A DNA stretch of 46,742 nucleotides from Gelidibacter sp. (GCA_010906935.1 JAAFHC010000035.1:1-46742), one strand, 5' to 3'; positions 1 through 8,394 are shown, counted from the stretch's first letter. The notes: generated from the sequence alone by a model not told the origin. Numbers and translations are program-made.

Positions 1-15
1 TTTAAAAAATAGAGT

Positions 16-333
16 ATGGCAATTGAAGTAACAGATGCAACTTTTGACGAAGTTGTATTAAAATCGGACAAACCAGTAATGGTTGATTTTTGGGCAGCTT
101 GGTGTGGACCTTGTAGAATGGTGGCGCCAATTATGGATCAATTAACTACAGAATATGCTGGAAAAGCAGTAATCGCTAAAGTGGATGTTGATGCAAATCA
201 GAAATTTGCTGCTGAATATGGCGTAAGAAATATTCCTACAGTATTGGTGTTTAAAAATGGCGAAGTTGTTGAAAAACAAGTGGGTGTTGCGCCAAAAGCA
301 ACCTATGCGCAAAAAATTGATGCGCATTTATAA
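16..333 (+). CDS. trxA: Thioredoxin
   Basis: This is a 105-residue cytoplasmic thioredoxin, a general disulfide reductase that is recharged by thioredoxin reductase. The redox motif WCGPC is at residues 29-33, within the usual FWAAWCGPCR context, and the cis-proline loop is seen in VRNIPTVLVF. The length is typical for a single-domain thioredoxin with no signal peptide. The ATG at 16 gives the standard short N-terminus. A strong hairpin terminator follows about 20 bases after the stop, so the gene ends its transcription unit and is separate from the DUF58 gene downstream. What lies upstream is outside the window. Confidence 0.97.
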   Translation: MAIEVTDATFDEVVLKSDKPVMVDFWAAWCGPCRMVAPIMDQLTTEYAGKAVIAKVDVDANQKFAAEYGVRNIPTVLVFKNGEVVEKQVGVAPKATYAQKIDAHL

Positions 334-352
334 GCGTTAATTTTCAAACAAT

Positions 353-394
353 AAAAAGAAAAAGCCCGACAAATTTGTCGGGCTTTTTCTTTTT
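353..394 (+). terminator. Rho-independent terminator after trxA
   Basis: GCCCGAC (364-370) and GTCGGGC (377-383) form a stem closed by a six-base loop. The A-rich and T-rich flanks extend it to an 18-bp perfect stem (353-370 with 377-394). Its symmetry makes it bidirectional in principle. It also overlaps the first possible start (375) of the next reading frame, which argues for the later ATG at 429. Confidence 0.9.
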
Positions 395-428
395 ATATAC
401 TATATTTACAAGAATCAAATTTAGAAAG

Positions 429-1352
429 ATGGCCGGTATTTCATTAGAAAATATTTCAGAATTACACCACCTTGAATTGTTGGCAAAACAAGTAGTGGAA
501 GGATTTATTACCGGCATGCACAAGAGTCCGTTTCACGGTTTTTCGGTGGAATTTGCCGAGCATATCAATTATAATCAGGGCGAAAGCACACGCCATATCG
601 ATTGGAAATTATACGCAAAAACCAAAAAGCTATTTGTAAAACGCTACGAAGAAGAAACCAATTTGCGTTGCCATTTAATTATAGACAATTCGGCTTCCAT
701 GCACTTCCCGGTTGTTAAAAATCCGTCACTGGAGAACCTGACAAAAATTGCATTTTCGGCCATTGCTTCGGCTGCTTTAATGGAGCTTTTAAAACGTCAG
801 AGGGACGCTGTCGGACTTAGTATTTACAGTGATATCAATGAGTATTACGCCCCGGCAAAAGGAAGTGAGCGCCATAGGAGAATGGTGATGGCTCATTTGG
901 AAGATTTGTTAAAGCAACCATCTAAAAAAACAACGGAAACCTATAAATTTTTGCACGAAATAGCGGAAAAAATAAGTAGAAGGTCGCTTGTTTTTTTGTT
1001 TACGGATATGTTTCAAACCAACAGAAGCGAGCAGGAGTTGTTTGAAGCCTTACGCCATTTAAAACACAACAAGCATGAAGTTGTTTTGTTTCACACCTAC
1101 GATGGAAAGCTAGAACTGGATTTTGATTTTGGAGATTCGCCCAAAAAATTTGTTGATGTGGAGACTGGAGAACAACTGAATTTATATGCCGCATCGGTAA
1201 AAAATAACTATAAAATGGCCATGGAAAACTATTTTAATGATTTGAAGCTGAAGTGTATGCAGTACAAAATAGATTATGTGCCCGTAGATATCCATAAAGG
1301 GTTTAACCAGATCCTAATTTCCTATTTAACAGGCAGAAAAAGATTTTTGTAA
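429..1352 (+). CDS. DUF58 domain protein (von Willebrand A-like)
   Basis: This is a 307-residue DUF58 family protein. The family has a vWA-like fold and commonly sits beside MoxR-type AAA+ ATPases and BatA/BatB proteins, but its biochemical role is not settled. The hallmark RHIDWKLYAKT region is near residues 57-67, and a MIDAS-like DNSAS motif follows in LIIDNSASMHF. There is no signal peptide or membrane segment, so it is probably cytoplasmic. I chose ATG 429 because the family normally starts close to this point and the upstream ATG at 375 lies inside the trxA terminator hairpin. No MoxR partner is in the window, so partner assignment is open. Confidence 0.85.
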   Translation: MAGISLENISELHHLELLAKQVVEGFITGMHKSPFHGFSVEFAEHINYNQGESTRHIDWKLYAKTKKLFVKRYEEETNLRCHLIIDNSASMHFPVVKNPSLENLTKIAFSAIASAALMELLKRQRDAVGLSIYSDINEYYAPAKGSERHRRMVMAHLEDLLKQPSKKTTETYKFLHEIAEKISRRSLVFLFTDMFQTNRSEQELFEALRHLKHNKHEVVLFHTYDGKLELDFDFGDSPKKFVDVETGEQLNLYAASVKNNYKMAMENYFNDLKLKCMQYKIDYVPVDIHKGFNQILISYLTGRKRFL

Positions 1353-1368
1353 ATTTATTGGAAAAACC

Positions 1369-1399
1369 TTTGCCAATACAAAAAACGCTGTTATATTTG
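1369..1399 (+). promoter_or_regulatory. Promoter of tRNA-Asp
   Basis: TTTG at 1369-1372 and TATATTTG at 1392-1399 fit the Bacteroidota -33 and TAnnTTTG -7 elements with a 19-base spacer. The box ends 17 bases before the tRNA 5' end. The promoter overlaps the end of the spacer after the DUF58 gene. Confidence 0.75.
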
Positions 1400-1416
1400 C
1401 ATCCGCTAAGAGCAAC

Positions 1417-1490
1417 GGTTTGGTAGTTCAGCTGGTTAGAATACCTGCCTGTCACGCAGGGGGTCGCGGGTTCGAGTCCCGTCCAGACCG
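1417..1490 (+). tRNA. tRNA-Asp (GTC)
   Basis: The 74-base sequence folds as a cloverleaf. The acceptor GGTTTGG (1417-1423) pairs with CCAGACC (1483-1489), with one G-U pair. The anticodon stem CCTGC/GCAGG closes the loop CTGTCAC, giving anticodon GTC, and the T arm contains GGTTCGAGTCC. The discriminator base is G, as expected for Asp. CCA is not encoded. A terminator follows closely. Confidence 0.97.
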
Positions 1491-1506
1491 CTTTTAAGAG
1501 TAAAAT

Positions 1507-1548
1507 AAAACCTTAACAATCTAATTATTAGAGAGTTAAGGTTTTTTT
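1507..1548 (+). terminator. Terminator after tRNA-Asp
   Basis: AAAACCTTAAC (1507-1517) pairs with GTTAAGGTTTT (1535-1545) and is followed by a T run. It lies 17 bases after the tRNA, so the tRNA is probably a single-gene transcript. Confidence 0.8.
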
Positions 1549-1732
1549 ATTTCTTATTTAGACAGTCATTAGATAGTAATTTTAAAAAGATGTTTTTTTT
1601 AAGCCTACAATTAATACATTATGGATATAGGTATTTAAAGATTTGAATACTTATCCAGTAAATATCCTATTCATAAAACCTCACATTTATATAAGATGGT
1701 AAGTTGGTTTTGGTACTAACTACATAGTTAAG

Positions 1733-2056
1733 TTAAATGTTAAATAAGAGGACTATCACAAAAATAACACTGATTGCTATTGAGACAATAAGATAATTCA
1801 CCAAGAACGCAGTGTTTTTTCTTGTTTTTTTTGTGTTATCTGCTATATCGTGTAAAATCCGAAGTTGTTCTTTGTTGACCTCTTCCGATGTCATTTCAGA
1901 TATATTTTTCATAATATCTGTGTTTATTTTATTGATTAATTGAATTTCATCAATGTTGTTATCTATTTTTCCATTTAATATATCTAACCTTTTTTCAAAT
2001 TCCTTCAAGGTAATATTTCCATTTTTTAATAGACTATTTAATTCATCTTTATTCAT
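1733..2056 (-). CDS. Small C-terminally anchored membrane protein, unknown function
   Basis: I do not recognise this 107-residue protein. Residues 1-75 are charged and predicted helical or coiled-coil, rich in K, E, N and I, with no cysteine. Residues about 83-105 are a single strongly hydrophobic segment (NYLIVSIAISVIFVIVLLF), so the protein looks like a tail-anchored or C-terminal single-pass membrane protein with its bulk in the cytoplasm. It stands alone between tRNA-Asp and the sugar transporter, separated by 288 bases from the latter. The composition is more AT-rich than the neighbouring genes. Nothing nearby suggests a function. Confidence 0.6.
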   Translation of the reverse strand: MNKDELNSLLKNGNITLKEFEKRLDILNGKIDNNIDEIQLINKINTDIMKNISEMTSEEVNKEQLRILHDIADNTKKTRKNTAFLVNYLIVSIAISVIFVIVLLFNI

Positions 2057-2344
2057 AACAAATTAGTTTTAATAAACATTAGATGTAAATATAATAAATA
2101 TAACAAGTATAATTTCAGTTATCAGGCTTTTTCATTTTTTAACTATCTTTCTGTCACGGGATTTGTGAATACAAACTTTATATACTTTATTTAATTCTTA
2201 TTCTGATTTATTAAAAATTGCTTTAAACATCATTGGATATGAAAGCCATTAGAAAATGTTTCGGAACTACTACAGGACAATAGCGCTGTTGTTATGGTAT
2301 TTGAAATAGAAAAAATTATTAAAAATAAAATTTGATAGCAATTA

Positions 2345-3670
2345 TTATTTCCAACTTTTTAATTTATGTCCCCAAAGAGCAAAGAATAATATAATTGCAT
2401 AACAAGGCAACAAAATCCAGTAACTGCTTGTTGCTGCGGTTGAGATAGCATCGGCTTCATTAAGTCCACTAGCAATGAGTTCATATTTATTTGAATCTAC
2501 CAATCTTCCATATAAAGGAGGGATAATGGCCCCTCCAGAAATAGCCATGATTAATAATGCGGATGCTGTTTTGGTGAATTTACCCAAACCTTGAAGCGAT
2601 AATGGCCATACTGCAGGCCATACCAAGGCGTTTGCGATGCCTAATGCCGCCACAAATAAAATGGAGGTGTAGCCAGTTGTTAGTAAGATGCAAATACTAA
2701 ATACAATTCCTAAAAAAGCACTAATTTTAAGCGCGGCTCCCTGTTTAAGGTACTTGGGAATTAAAAAAACACCCAATGCATAAGTTACCACCATGGCCAT
2801 TAAGGTAAATGTGGTGAAAAATTTAGCTTCATCGGCCGAAAAACCTAAAGAAATTCCGTAGGCAATAATAGTATCTCCTGCAATTACTTCCGCGCCAACA
2901 TATACAAATAAGGTTAAAACACCCAACCATAAGTGCGGAAATTGAAATATGCTTGTTTTTGCCGTTTCACCATTGTCGGTTTCTTCAATCGGCTGTGCTT
3001 CTACATGTGGAAGCGGTGCTTTTCTGATGAGCAATCCAAGCACAAACAATACTGCTGCCATAATGAGATATGGCATAAATACACTATCGGCCATGGTATC
3101 CAACAAAACTTCTTTTTCTGACACGGACACTGTGCCGATTTTCTCTTTTACTTCATCGATGCCCGACAATAATAAGGCACCGAAAATCAAGGAACCTAAA
3201 GCGCCTGCCACTTTATTTGCTATGCCCATAATGGCAATACGCTTTGCGCCACTTTCTAAGGGACCTAAAATAGTGATATACGGATTGGCGGCTGTTTGTA
3301 ATAAAGTCATGCCAATACCTTGTATAAATATTCCCGACAGAAATACCCAGTAAGTTCTTGCTTCTGCAGCAGGAATAAATACCAAGGCGCCAATAGCCAT
3401 AATGAATAATCCCAACGACATCCCTTTTCTGTACCCAATTTTATTTAAGATATAGGAAGCGGGCAATGCCATAACCACAAAAGAAATGTAAGAGGCTGAT
3501 GCCACAAAATAGGATTGCGTGTCGGTTAATTCGTTGATGGTTTTCATAAACGGAATTAAAGCTCCGTTAATCCACGTTACAAACCCGAAAATGAAAAACA
3601 ATCCGGCAATAATAAGGATTGGGATGAAGTTGTTATTTTGATTTTTTTGAGTGCTGTTTGTTGGTGACAT
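2345..3670 (-). CDS. FucP-type sugar MFS transporter
   Basis: This is a 441-residue, twelve-helix major facilitator of the FucP (fucose / glucose-galactose) family, a proton- or Na+-coupled sugar importer in the inner membrane. The N-terminal segment LFFIFGFVTWINGALIPFMK and the region LLQTAANPYITILGP are typical of the family. A cytoplasmic loop rich in acidic residues (about 220-240) separates the two six-helix halves. In Bacteroidota, members of this family import fucose, glucose/galactose, GlcNAc or sialic acid. Immediately upstream on the same strand is the wreck of a sialate O-acetylesterase, so an amino-sugar or sialic acid substrate is plausible but not shown. A perfect palindrome (3685-3696) lies just before the start. 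Confidence 0.9.
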   Translation of the reverse strand: MSPTNSTQKNQNNNFIPILIIAGLFFIFGFVTWINGALIPFMKTINELTDTQSYFVASASYISFVVMALPASYILNKIGYRKGMSLGLFIMAIGALVFIPAAEARTYWVFLSGIFIQGIGMTLLQTAANPYITILGPLESGAKRIAIMGIANKVAGALGSLIFGALLLSGIDEVKEKIGTVSVSEKEVLLDTMADSVFMPYLIMAAVLFVLGLLIRKAPLPHVEAQPIEETDNGETAKTSIFQFPHLWLGVLTLFVYVGAEVIAGDTIIAYGISLGFSADEAKFFTTFTLMAMVVTYALGVFLIPKYLKQGAALKISAFLGIVFSICILLTTGYTSILFVAALGIANALVWPAVWPLSLQGLGKFTKTASALLIMAISGGAIIPPLYGRLVDSNKYELIASGLNEADAISTAATSSYWILLPCYAIILFFALWGHKLKSWK

Positions 3671-3684
3671 ATTGCTTTGGTTGG

Positions 3685-3696
3685 TTGATTAATCAA
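3685..3696. promoter_or_regulatory. Palindrome upstream of the sugar transporter (possible operator)
   Basis: TTGATTAATCAA is a perfect 12-bp palindrome 15 bases before the transporter ATG on the minus strand. Its position in the probable 5' leader suits a repressor site. No cognate regulator is in the neighbourhood, so this is a positional inference only. Confidence 0.35.
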
Positions 3697-3766
3697 ATGG
3701 TTATTTTAAATTCACAGGTTGAAAAGTATTGAATTTTTTTATCATTTTTTATAAATGTTGTTTGGT

Positions 3767-4036
3767 ATTTTTTCCTGTGATGGCTAATTCATATAGTCCG
3801 CCAGCATTTTCGGCTTCCAATCATAAAATCCATTTTCCGTTTTTGTCGGCTTTGGTGTATTTTAACTGTTTTATAAATTGCATTTCAATTTTTTTATTGG
3901 CATCTGCCCATTCCAAAATGAGAATTAATTAACCTCTTTGCAACAGCATATCATCAGCAAAAATTTTTGACAATAAGATGTTGGCTTTTGAATAAATACT
4001 GAAAAGAACTGACAGAAATAATATAAATAGTCTCAT
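3767..4036 (-). pseudogene. Sialate O-acetylesterase, N-terminal remnant
   Basis: Read on the minus strand from the ATG at 4036, the sequence encodes a signal peptide-like start (MRLFILFLSVLF) and then KIFADDMLLQRG, which resembles the conserved N-terminus of secreted sialate O-acetylesterases (LP..FSDNMVLQR). It then hits TAA at 3931-3929. After the stop, recognisable family sequence resumes: TKADKNGKWIL, a second in-frame stop, then LEAENAGGLYELAITGKN, matching the family block TKADKNGKW...L...AGGPYEL.V.GKN. Similarity ends there, before the catalytic GQSNM motif, so most of the gene is deleted. Its order relative to the MFS transporter suggests a former sialoglycan-utilisation operon. Confidence 0.72.
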
Positions 4037-4283
4037 TTTTAATTTTTAAATTGGAGAAAAACGATTTTTTTATCATTGATGACCGTAAAATTAAAGCTTT
4101 TATTTTTTATAAAAAGAATTGATTTACGACTTATTTCTCTCATTTTGCACACTTACAATTTGATAGTAAATTTATTTTTGAAGGTATTTTAGGACGAGAA
4201 ATGACATAGGCAATAGTGCCTTCAGCAATAATGAAAAATTTAAGGAGTTAATTTAGAAGATAAAAATCCCGAATGGAAAAGAA

Positions 4284-4433
4284 TTAAACAGCGTAATTTT
4301 TTAGAAATTCATGAAACAACATCGGTTTTAATTTTCTGGCTTCACAATGCGCCACATAGGTATTGTAATTCTTTCTTGCAAAGCTTTTGACGGATTCAGG
4401 AGTGATTAACTCCATAATTGATACTGATTTCAT
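4284..4433 (-). CDS. Possible small protein (49 aa), unknown
   Basis: An open frame of 49 residues runs from ATG 4433 to the TAA at 4286-4284; a second in-frame ATG is at 4415. The peptide has balanced, non-repetitive composition with recognisable protein-like character (ITPESVKSFARKNYNTYVAH, then CEARKLKPMLFHEFLKNY) unlike the surrounding low-complexity AT spacer. I do not recognise a family. It could be a genuine small helical protein or the surviving piece of a larger decayed gene, since a pseudogene lies 250 bases downstream on the same strand. Confidence 0.35.
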   Translation of the reverse strand: MKSVSIMELITPESVKSFARKNYNTYVAHCEARKLKPMLFHEFLKNYAV

Positions 4434-4884
4434 AATCAAAGAATTTTAGTGGTTAGCTTACTTTTTTGATATTTAACAAGTGTTTTTTTTTATAAAAAAA
4501 TAAAAGTAAAAAAGACTTTTGAATAATCCAAGGTAAAACACCATTTATTTTATATAATTAACCATTTGTATTATAAAACTTACCATTTGTTTATAATTTT
4601 GTGTATTTGGCGTTGAAAATATTTATGGTTAAAAAGTGCTGCTTAAAACGATTATTTGAACATAGTGATTGGAGCTACAGCTATAACCAACGCCAAAATT
4701 GTAAAGGAATCGAATAAAATTCTGGTTCATTCTTGGGATTGTCTCTTTCCGTCTGAATGATTTTGCGGAAGCTGCCGAAATTTAACAATAAATAGTTAAT
4801 TTCGCATAACGTTTTAAATAGATGCGTTTAAGAAAGAGGAAAACAAATATTTGTATAAAAATACAGTAAATAAAACAGACAACT
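4434..4884. other. Spacer and leader before rfbA
   Basis: This 450-base AT-rich spacer contains no gene I can support. It holds a short direct repeat (TTACCATTTGT-like at about 4560 and 4582) and -7-like boxes on the plus strand at 4594-4601 (TAATTTTG) and, weaker, at about 4797-4804 (TAATTTCG). None has a well-placed -33 element, so the rfb promoter is not fixed. If the later box is used, the rfbA leader would be about 75 bases. Confidence 0.4.
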
Positions 4885-5763
4885 ATGAAGGGAATTATAT
4901 TGGCAGGCGGCTCCGGAACAAGATTGTATCCCATAACAAAGGGAACTTCCAAACAATTGTTGGCCATTTACGACAAGCCAATGATATACTATCCGCTTTC
5001 TATTTTGATGCTTGCGGGAATCACTGAGGTGCTCATCATTTCCACACCGCAAGATTTACCGAACTTTAAAAAACTGTTGGGAGACGGTTTGTCCATAGGA
5101 ATGAAATTTTCCTACAAAGAACAGCCTTCACCGGAAGGTTTGGCCCAGGCCTTTATTTTAGGTGCTGAATTTATTGGAAACGATGATGTTTGTTTAATTT
5201 TAGGCGATAATATTTTTTATGGAGCAGGCATTGACAAACTGCTCAGTGATGCGGTTCAAACGGTTTCTGAAGCGCATAAAGCCTCTATTTTCGGATATTA
5301 TGTGCAAGATCCGCAAAGATATGGCGTGGCCGAATTCGATAAAGCAGGAAATGTGCTCAGCATCGAGGAAAAACCAGCAAAGCCAAAAAGCAACTATGCT
5401 GTGGTAGGCTTGTATTTTTATCCGAACAGTGTGGTAGAAATTGCAAAGGGCATCAAGCCAAGCGCGAGAGGTGAATTGGAAATCACCACCGTAAATCAGG
5501 AGTATTTGAATCAAAATAAGTTAAAAACGGAGATTATGGGACGCGGTTATGCGTGGTTGGATACCGGCACGCAAGATTCGTTGCTGGAAGCTTCCAATTT
5601 TATTCAAACCATAGAAAAAAGACAAGGCTTAAAAGTGGCTTGTATTGAAGAAATTGCCTTCGAAAAAGGGTATATTTCTAAGGAACAATTACTTGTTTTG
5701 GCGACTCAATATAAAAATAATGAGTATGGAACCTATTTAACTCAAATAGCAAATCAAAAATAA
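4885..5763 (+). CDS. rfbA: Glucose-1-phosphate thymidylyltransferase
   Basis: RmlA/RfbA, 292 residues, couples dTTP with glucose-1-phosphate to make dTDP-glucose, the first step of dTDP-L-rhamnose synthesis. The nucleotidyltransferase signature [18 protein letters not shown] is at residues 8-25, and later signatures ([41 protein letters not shown]) are all intact. The length is normal. It begins the cluster rfbA-rfbC-rfbD-rfbB, and the next gene starts one base after its stop, so translational coupling is likely. The product feeds O-antigen, capsule or glycoprotein glycosylation in the cytoplasm. The ATG at 4885 gives the usual MKGIILAGG start. Confidence 0.98.
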   Translation: MKGIILAGGSGTRLYPITKGTSKQLLAIYDKPMIYYPLSILMLAGITEVLIISTPQDLPNFKKLLGDGLSIGMKFSYKEQPSPEGLAQAFILGAEFIGNDDVCLILGDNIFYGAGIDKLLSDAVQTVSEAHKASIFGYYVQDPQRYGVAEFDKAGNVLSIEEKPAKPKSNYAVVGLYFYPNSVVEIAKGIKPSARGELEITTVNQEYLNQNKLKTEIMGRGYAWLDTGTQDSLLEASNFIQTIEKRQGLKVACIEEIAFEKGYISKEQLLVLATQYKNNEYGTYLTQIANQK

Positions 5764-5764
5764 A

Positions 5765-6328
5765 GTGGAGTTTATAAAAACTAAAATACAAGATTTAATT
5801 TTATGTAAACCCACAGTCTTTAACGACGAGCGCGGTTACTTTTTTGAATCCTTCAATCAAGAAGTTTTCGAAAAACACATGGGAAAATCAGTTCATTTTT
5901 GTCAGGATAACGAGGCAAAATCCACCAAGGGCGTTTTAAGGGGATTGCATTATCAGCTTCCACCTTTTGCACAATCAAAATTGGTGCGGGTCATTTCTGG
6001 GAAAGTGCTGGATATTGCGGTTGATATCAGAAAAGGTTCCGCCACTTTCGGCCAATATGTGGCTATTGAATTGAGCAATGAAAACAAACACCAGCTTTTT
6101 ATTCCGGCCGGATTTGCGCATGGCTATGTGGTGTTGAGCGATGAAGCTGTTTTTAGTTATAAAGTAGATAATTACTACCATAAAGCATCGGAAAGAGGCA
6201 TCATTTTTAATGATCAAGAGCTGCAAATCGATTGGAAATTAGCTCAAAATGAATTAATTATTTCTGAAAAAGACAAGATTCAGCCCGCTTTTGATAAGGC
6301 CGATTTATTTGAAATTAATTTTAAATAA
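5765..6328 (+). CDS. rfbC: dTDP-4-dehydrorhamnose 3,5-epimerase
   Basis: RmlC/RfbC, 187 residues, epimerises dTDP-4-keto-6-deoxyglucose at C3 and C5. It is a cupin with the conserved blocks FNDERGYFFESFN, NEAKSTKGVLRGLHYQ (catalytic His in GLHYQ), SGKVLDIAVDIRKGS, FIPAGFAHG and the Tyr-containing YKVDNYYHK. The start codon is GTG, one base after the rfbA stop. No ATG in frame would preserve the conserved N-terminal strand, so GTG is the best choice. Its stop shares a base with the start of rfbD, consistent with a tightly coupled operon. Confidence 0.97.
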   Translation: MEFIKTKIQDLILCKPTVFNDERGYFFESFNQEVFEKHMGKSVHFCQDNEAKSTKGVLRGLHYQLPPFAQSKLVRVISGKVLDIAVDIRKGSATFGQYVAIELSNENKHQLFIPAGFAHGYVVLSDEAVFSYKVDNYYHKASERGIIFNDQELQIDWKLAQNELIISEKDKIQPAFDKADLFEINFK

Positions 6329-7221
6329 TGATGAATGTATTAATTACAGGCGCAAAGGGTCAATTGGGATTGGAATTGGCAAGTTTAGAATCCAAGTTTC
6401 CGAACTTTATATTTTTCTTTGCTGATAAAAGCCTGCTAAATATTGCAGATTTTAAGGAAGTTGAAAGTTACATTTCAAAAAATAAGATTGATGTAATTGT
6501 TAATTGCGCTGCATATACCAATGTGGATAAAGCTGAGGATGAACCCGAAATGGCAAATGAAGTAAATCATTTGGCCGTTAAAAATTTGGGAGAAATAGCC
6601 AAAAAACACCACATAAAATTAATACACCTTTCAACCGATTATGTGTTCGACGGAAATTCGAGCATTCCTTATGCGGAAACAGATAACAGAAATCCGAAAA
6701 ACGCCTATGGAATAAGTAAATTAAAAGGAGAAAAAGCATTGTTGGAAATCAATCCGAAGAATTCAATTATTATCAGAACTTCTTGGCTATATTCAGAATT
6801 TGGCAATAATTTCGTAAAATCAATCCTTAAATTAAGCAAAGAAAAAGAAAGTATTTCGGTGGTTTCAGATCAGATAGGATCACCAACCTATGCGAAGGAT
6901 TTGGCAGCGGCCATTTTGAAAATGCTGCCTATGATAAAATGTGAAGGAGTTGAAATTTACCATTATGCGAACAAAGGCCAGTGCAGCTGGTTTCAGTTTG
7001 CATCGGCAATCATTGAAATCGTACAGCATAACTGTGAGGTGTTGCCCATCTCATCAGAATCATTTAAAAGCAAGGCAAAAAGACCGAAATACAGTTTGTT
7101 GAATACTGAAAAAATAGCGCAGGTGTTTAATTTGGAAATTCCTAATTGGGAAGATTCTTTGAAGGAATTTATTAAGCCCCCTAACCCCCAAAATCCCCCT
7201 AACCCCCAAAGGGGAAATTAA
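6328..7221 (+). CDS. rfbD: dTDP-4-dehydrorhamnose reductase
   Basis: RmlD/RfbD, 297 residues, reduces dTDP-4-keto-L-rhamnose to dTDP-L-rhamnose with NAD(P)H. It is a short-chain dehydrogenase with the nucleotide loop GAKGQLGLEL near residue 8, the block NCAAYTNVDKAEDE, STDYVFDG, and the catalytic YGISK. The conserved fold ends around WEDSLKEFIK. The last 15 or so residues (KPPNPQNPPNPQRGN) are encoded by a dispersed C-rich repeat rather than by family sequence, an oddity shared with rfbB. The start overlaps the rfbC stop by one base, and a second ATG follows directly. Confidence 0.97.
   Translation: MMNVLITGAKGQLGLELASLESKFPNFIFFFADKSLLNIADFKEVESYISKNKIDVIVNCAAYTNVDKAEDEPEMANEVNHLAVKNLGEIAKKHHIKLIHLSTDYVFDGNSSIPYAETDNRNPKNAYGISKLKGEKALLEINPKNSIIIRTSWLYSEFGNNFVKSILKLSKEKESISVVSDQIGSPTYAKDLAAAILKMLPMIKCEGVEIYHYANKGQCSWFQFASAIIEIVQHNCEVLPISSESFKSKAKRPKYSLLNTEKIAQVFNLEIPNWEDSLKEFIKPPNPQNPPNPQRGN
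7176..7219 (+). repeat. C-rich dispersed repeat (CCCCCTAACCCCCAAA type), two tandem units
   Basis: The sequence consists of two adjacent copies of CCCCCTAACCCCCAAA, the second followed by GGGGAAATT. It lies wholly within the 3' end of rfbD and encodes the tail PPNPQNPPNPQRGN. A third, partial copy is at the 3' end of rfbB. I associate this repeat with intergenic regions of flavobacterial genomes; no transposase is linked. Confidence 0.75.
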
Positions 7222-7287
7222 AAAGGTAAACAGCATATCAATATCCAATTACACAGTTAAACAGTTACACAGTAAAACAATAATCAA

Positions 7288-8319
7288 ATGAAATCACTTT
7301 TAATAACAGGCGGAGCCGGATTTATAGGATCAAATTTAGTGGAATACCTAATTGAAAAATATCCTGATTATCAAATTGTGGTACTCGATTTGCTTACGTA
7401 CGCCGGTGATGCCGACCATTTAAAATCGGTAAAAAACGCCAAAAACTTCACTTTTATCAAAGGAGATATTTGCGACAGGGCTTTGGTGGAGCGAATTTTT
7501 CAACACCATATCATTAAAGGTGTTTTCCATTTGGCAGCGGAATCTCATGTGGACAATTCAATCCTGCATCCCGATGTGTTTATTGAAACCAATGTAAAAG
7601 GAACTTTTACATTATTGGATGTGGCTTATAAATATTGGATGGAAAAACCGTTTGTTTTTAAAAGCGGACTTGAAAATAGCCGTTTTTTACATGTTTCTAC
7701 CGATGAGGTTTATGGAACCTTGGGCGAAACAGGCCTGTTTAGCGAACAAACCCCCTATGCACCGAATTCCCCATACAGCGCATCAAAAGCAGCCAGCGAT
7801 ATGATTGTGAGAAGTTACCATCACACCTACGGAATGAATACAATCATCACCAACTGTTCAAACAATTACGGACCTAAACAGCACGATGAAAAGTTAATTC
7901 CAACCGTCATCAGAAAAGCATTGGCAGGAGCACCTATTCCAATTTATGGCGAGGGAAAAAATATCCGTGACTGGTTGTATGTGCTAGACCATTGTAAAGG
8001 ACTAGACTTGGCGTTTCATAAGGGAAAATATGGAGAAGTCTACAATATTGGCGGAAAAAATGAACGGAATAATAAGAATATTGCCGAAAAAATTTGTCAA
8101 ATTTTGGATAACTTGGCACCGTTAAAAAACCAAAGCCATAAAAGCCTGATTACCTTTGTGGAAGATCGCGCCGGCCACGATTTCAGATATGCTATCGATG
8201 CCACTAAAATTGAAAAGGAATTGGGTTGGAAAGCCGACGAGAATTTTGAAACTGGTTTGCTGAAAACAGTGAAATGGTATTTGGAGAAGTATAGCTCTAA
8301 CCCCCAAAGAGGGAATTGA
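7288..8319 (+). CDS. rfbB: dTDP-glucose 4,6-dehydratase
   Basis: RmlB/RfbB, 343 residues, converts dTDP-glucose to dTDP-4-keto-6-deoxyglucose using bound NAD+. It is an extended SDR with TGGAGFIGSN at residues 7-16, HLAAESHVDNS, the catalytic STDEVYG block, and YSASKAASD carrying the YxxxK pair. NCSNNYGPKQ and YGEGKNIRDWLYV are also intact. The conserved sequence ends at about VKWYLEKY; the final residues SSNPQRGN come from a repeat copy. A 66-base spacer with short ACAGTTA-type repeats separates it from rfbD. Gene order A-C-D-B completes the dTDP-L-rhamnose pathway in one place. Confidence 0.98.
   Translation: MKSLLITGGAGFIGSNLVEYLIEKYPDYQIVVLDLLTYAGDADHLKSVKNAKNFTFIKGDICDRALVERIFQHHIIKGVFHLAAESHVDNSILHPDVFIETNVKGTFTLLDVAYKYWMEKPFVFKSGLENSRFLHVSTDEVYGTLGETGLFSEQTPYAPNSPYSASKAASDMIVRSYHHTYGMNTIITNCSNNYGPKQHDEKLIPTVIRKALAGAPIPIYGEGKNIRDWLYVLDHCKGLDLAFHKGKYGEVYNIGGKNERNNKNIAEKICQILDNLAPLKNQSHKSLITFVEDRAGHDFRYAIDATKIEKELGWKADENFETGLLKTVKWYLEKYSSNPQRGN
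8296..8319 (+). repeat. C-rich dispersed repeat, partial copy in rfbB end
   Basis: TCTAACCCCCAAAGAGGGAA matches the repeat at the end of rfbD and supplies the last codons of rfbB (NPQRGN) and its TGA stop. Confidence 0.7.
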
Positions 8320-8394
8320 TAGGTAGAAGAAAAAGCCTAGAGTTTAAAGGGTTTTCGATAAGCCAGACTAATAATAAAAGAGCGAAGCGCGACT

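Noticed and set aside
375-428. Upstream extension of the DUF58 gene to ATG 375
   Set aside because: The extension lies in the trxA terminator hairpin and encodes residues not seen in the family.
2949-3353. 134-codon plus-strand frame inside the sugar transporter gene
   Set aside because: Antisense shadow of a conserved membrane protein gene; typical of reversed hydrophobic codons.
4140-4260. Minus-strand frame containing IIAEGTIAYVISRPKI
   Set aside because: Only about 35 codons between stops with no clear start and no family I can name; could be debris, not reported as a gene.
7246-7277. ACAGTTA tandem as a CRISPR-like or iteron array
   Set aside because: Too short and irregular (three imperfect units), no spacers and no associated genes.
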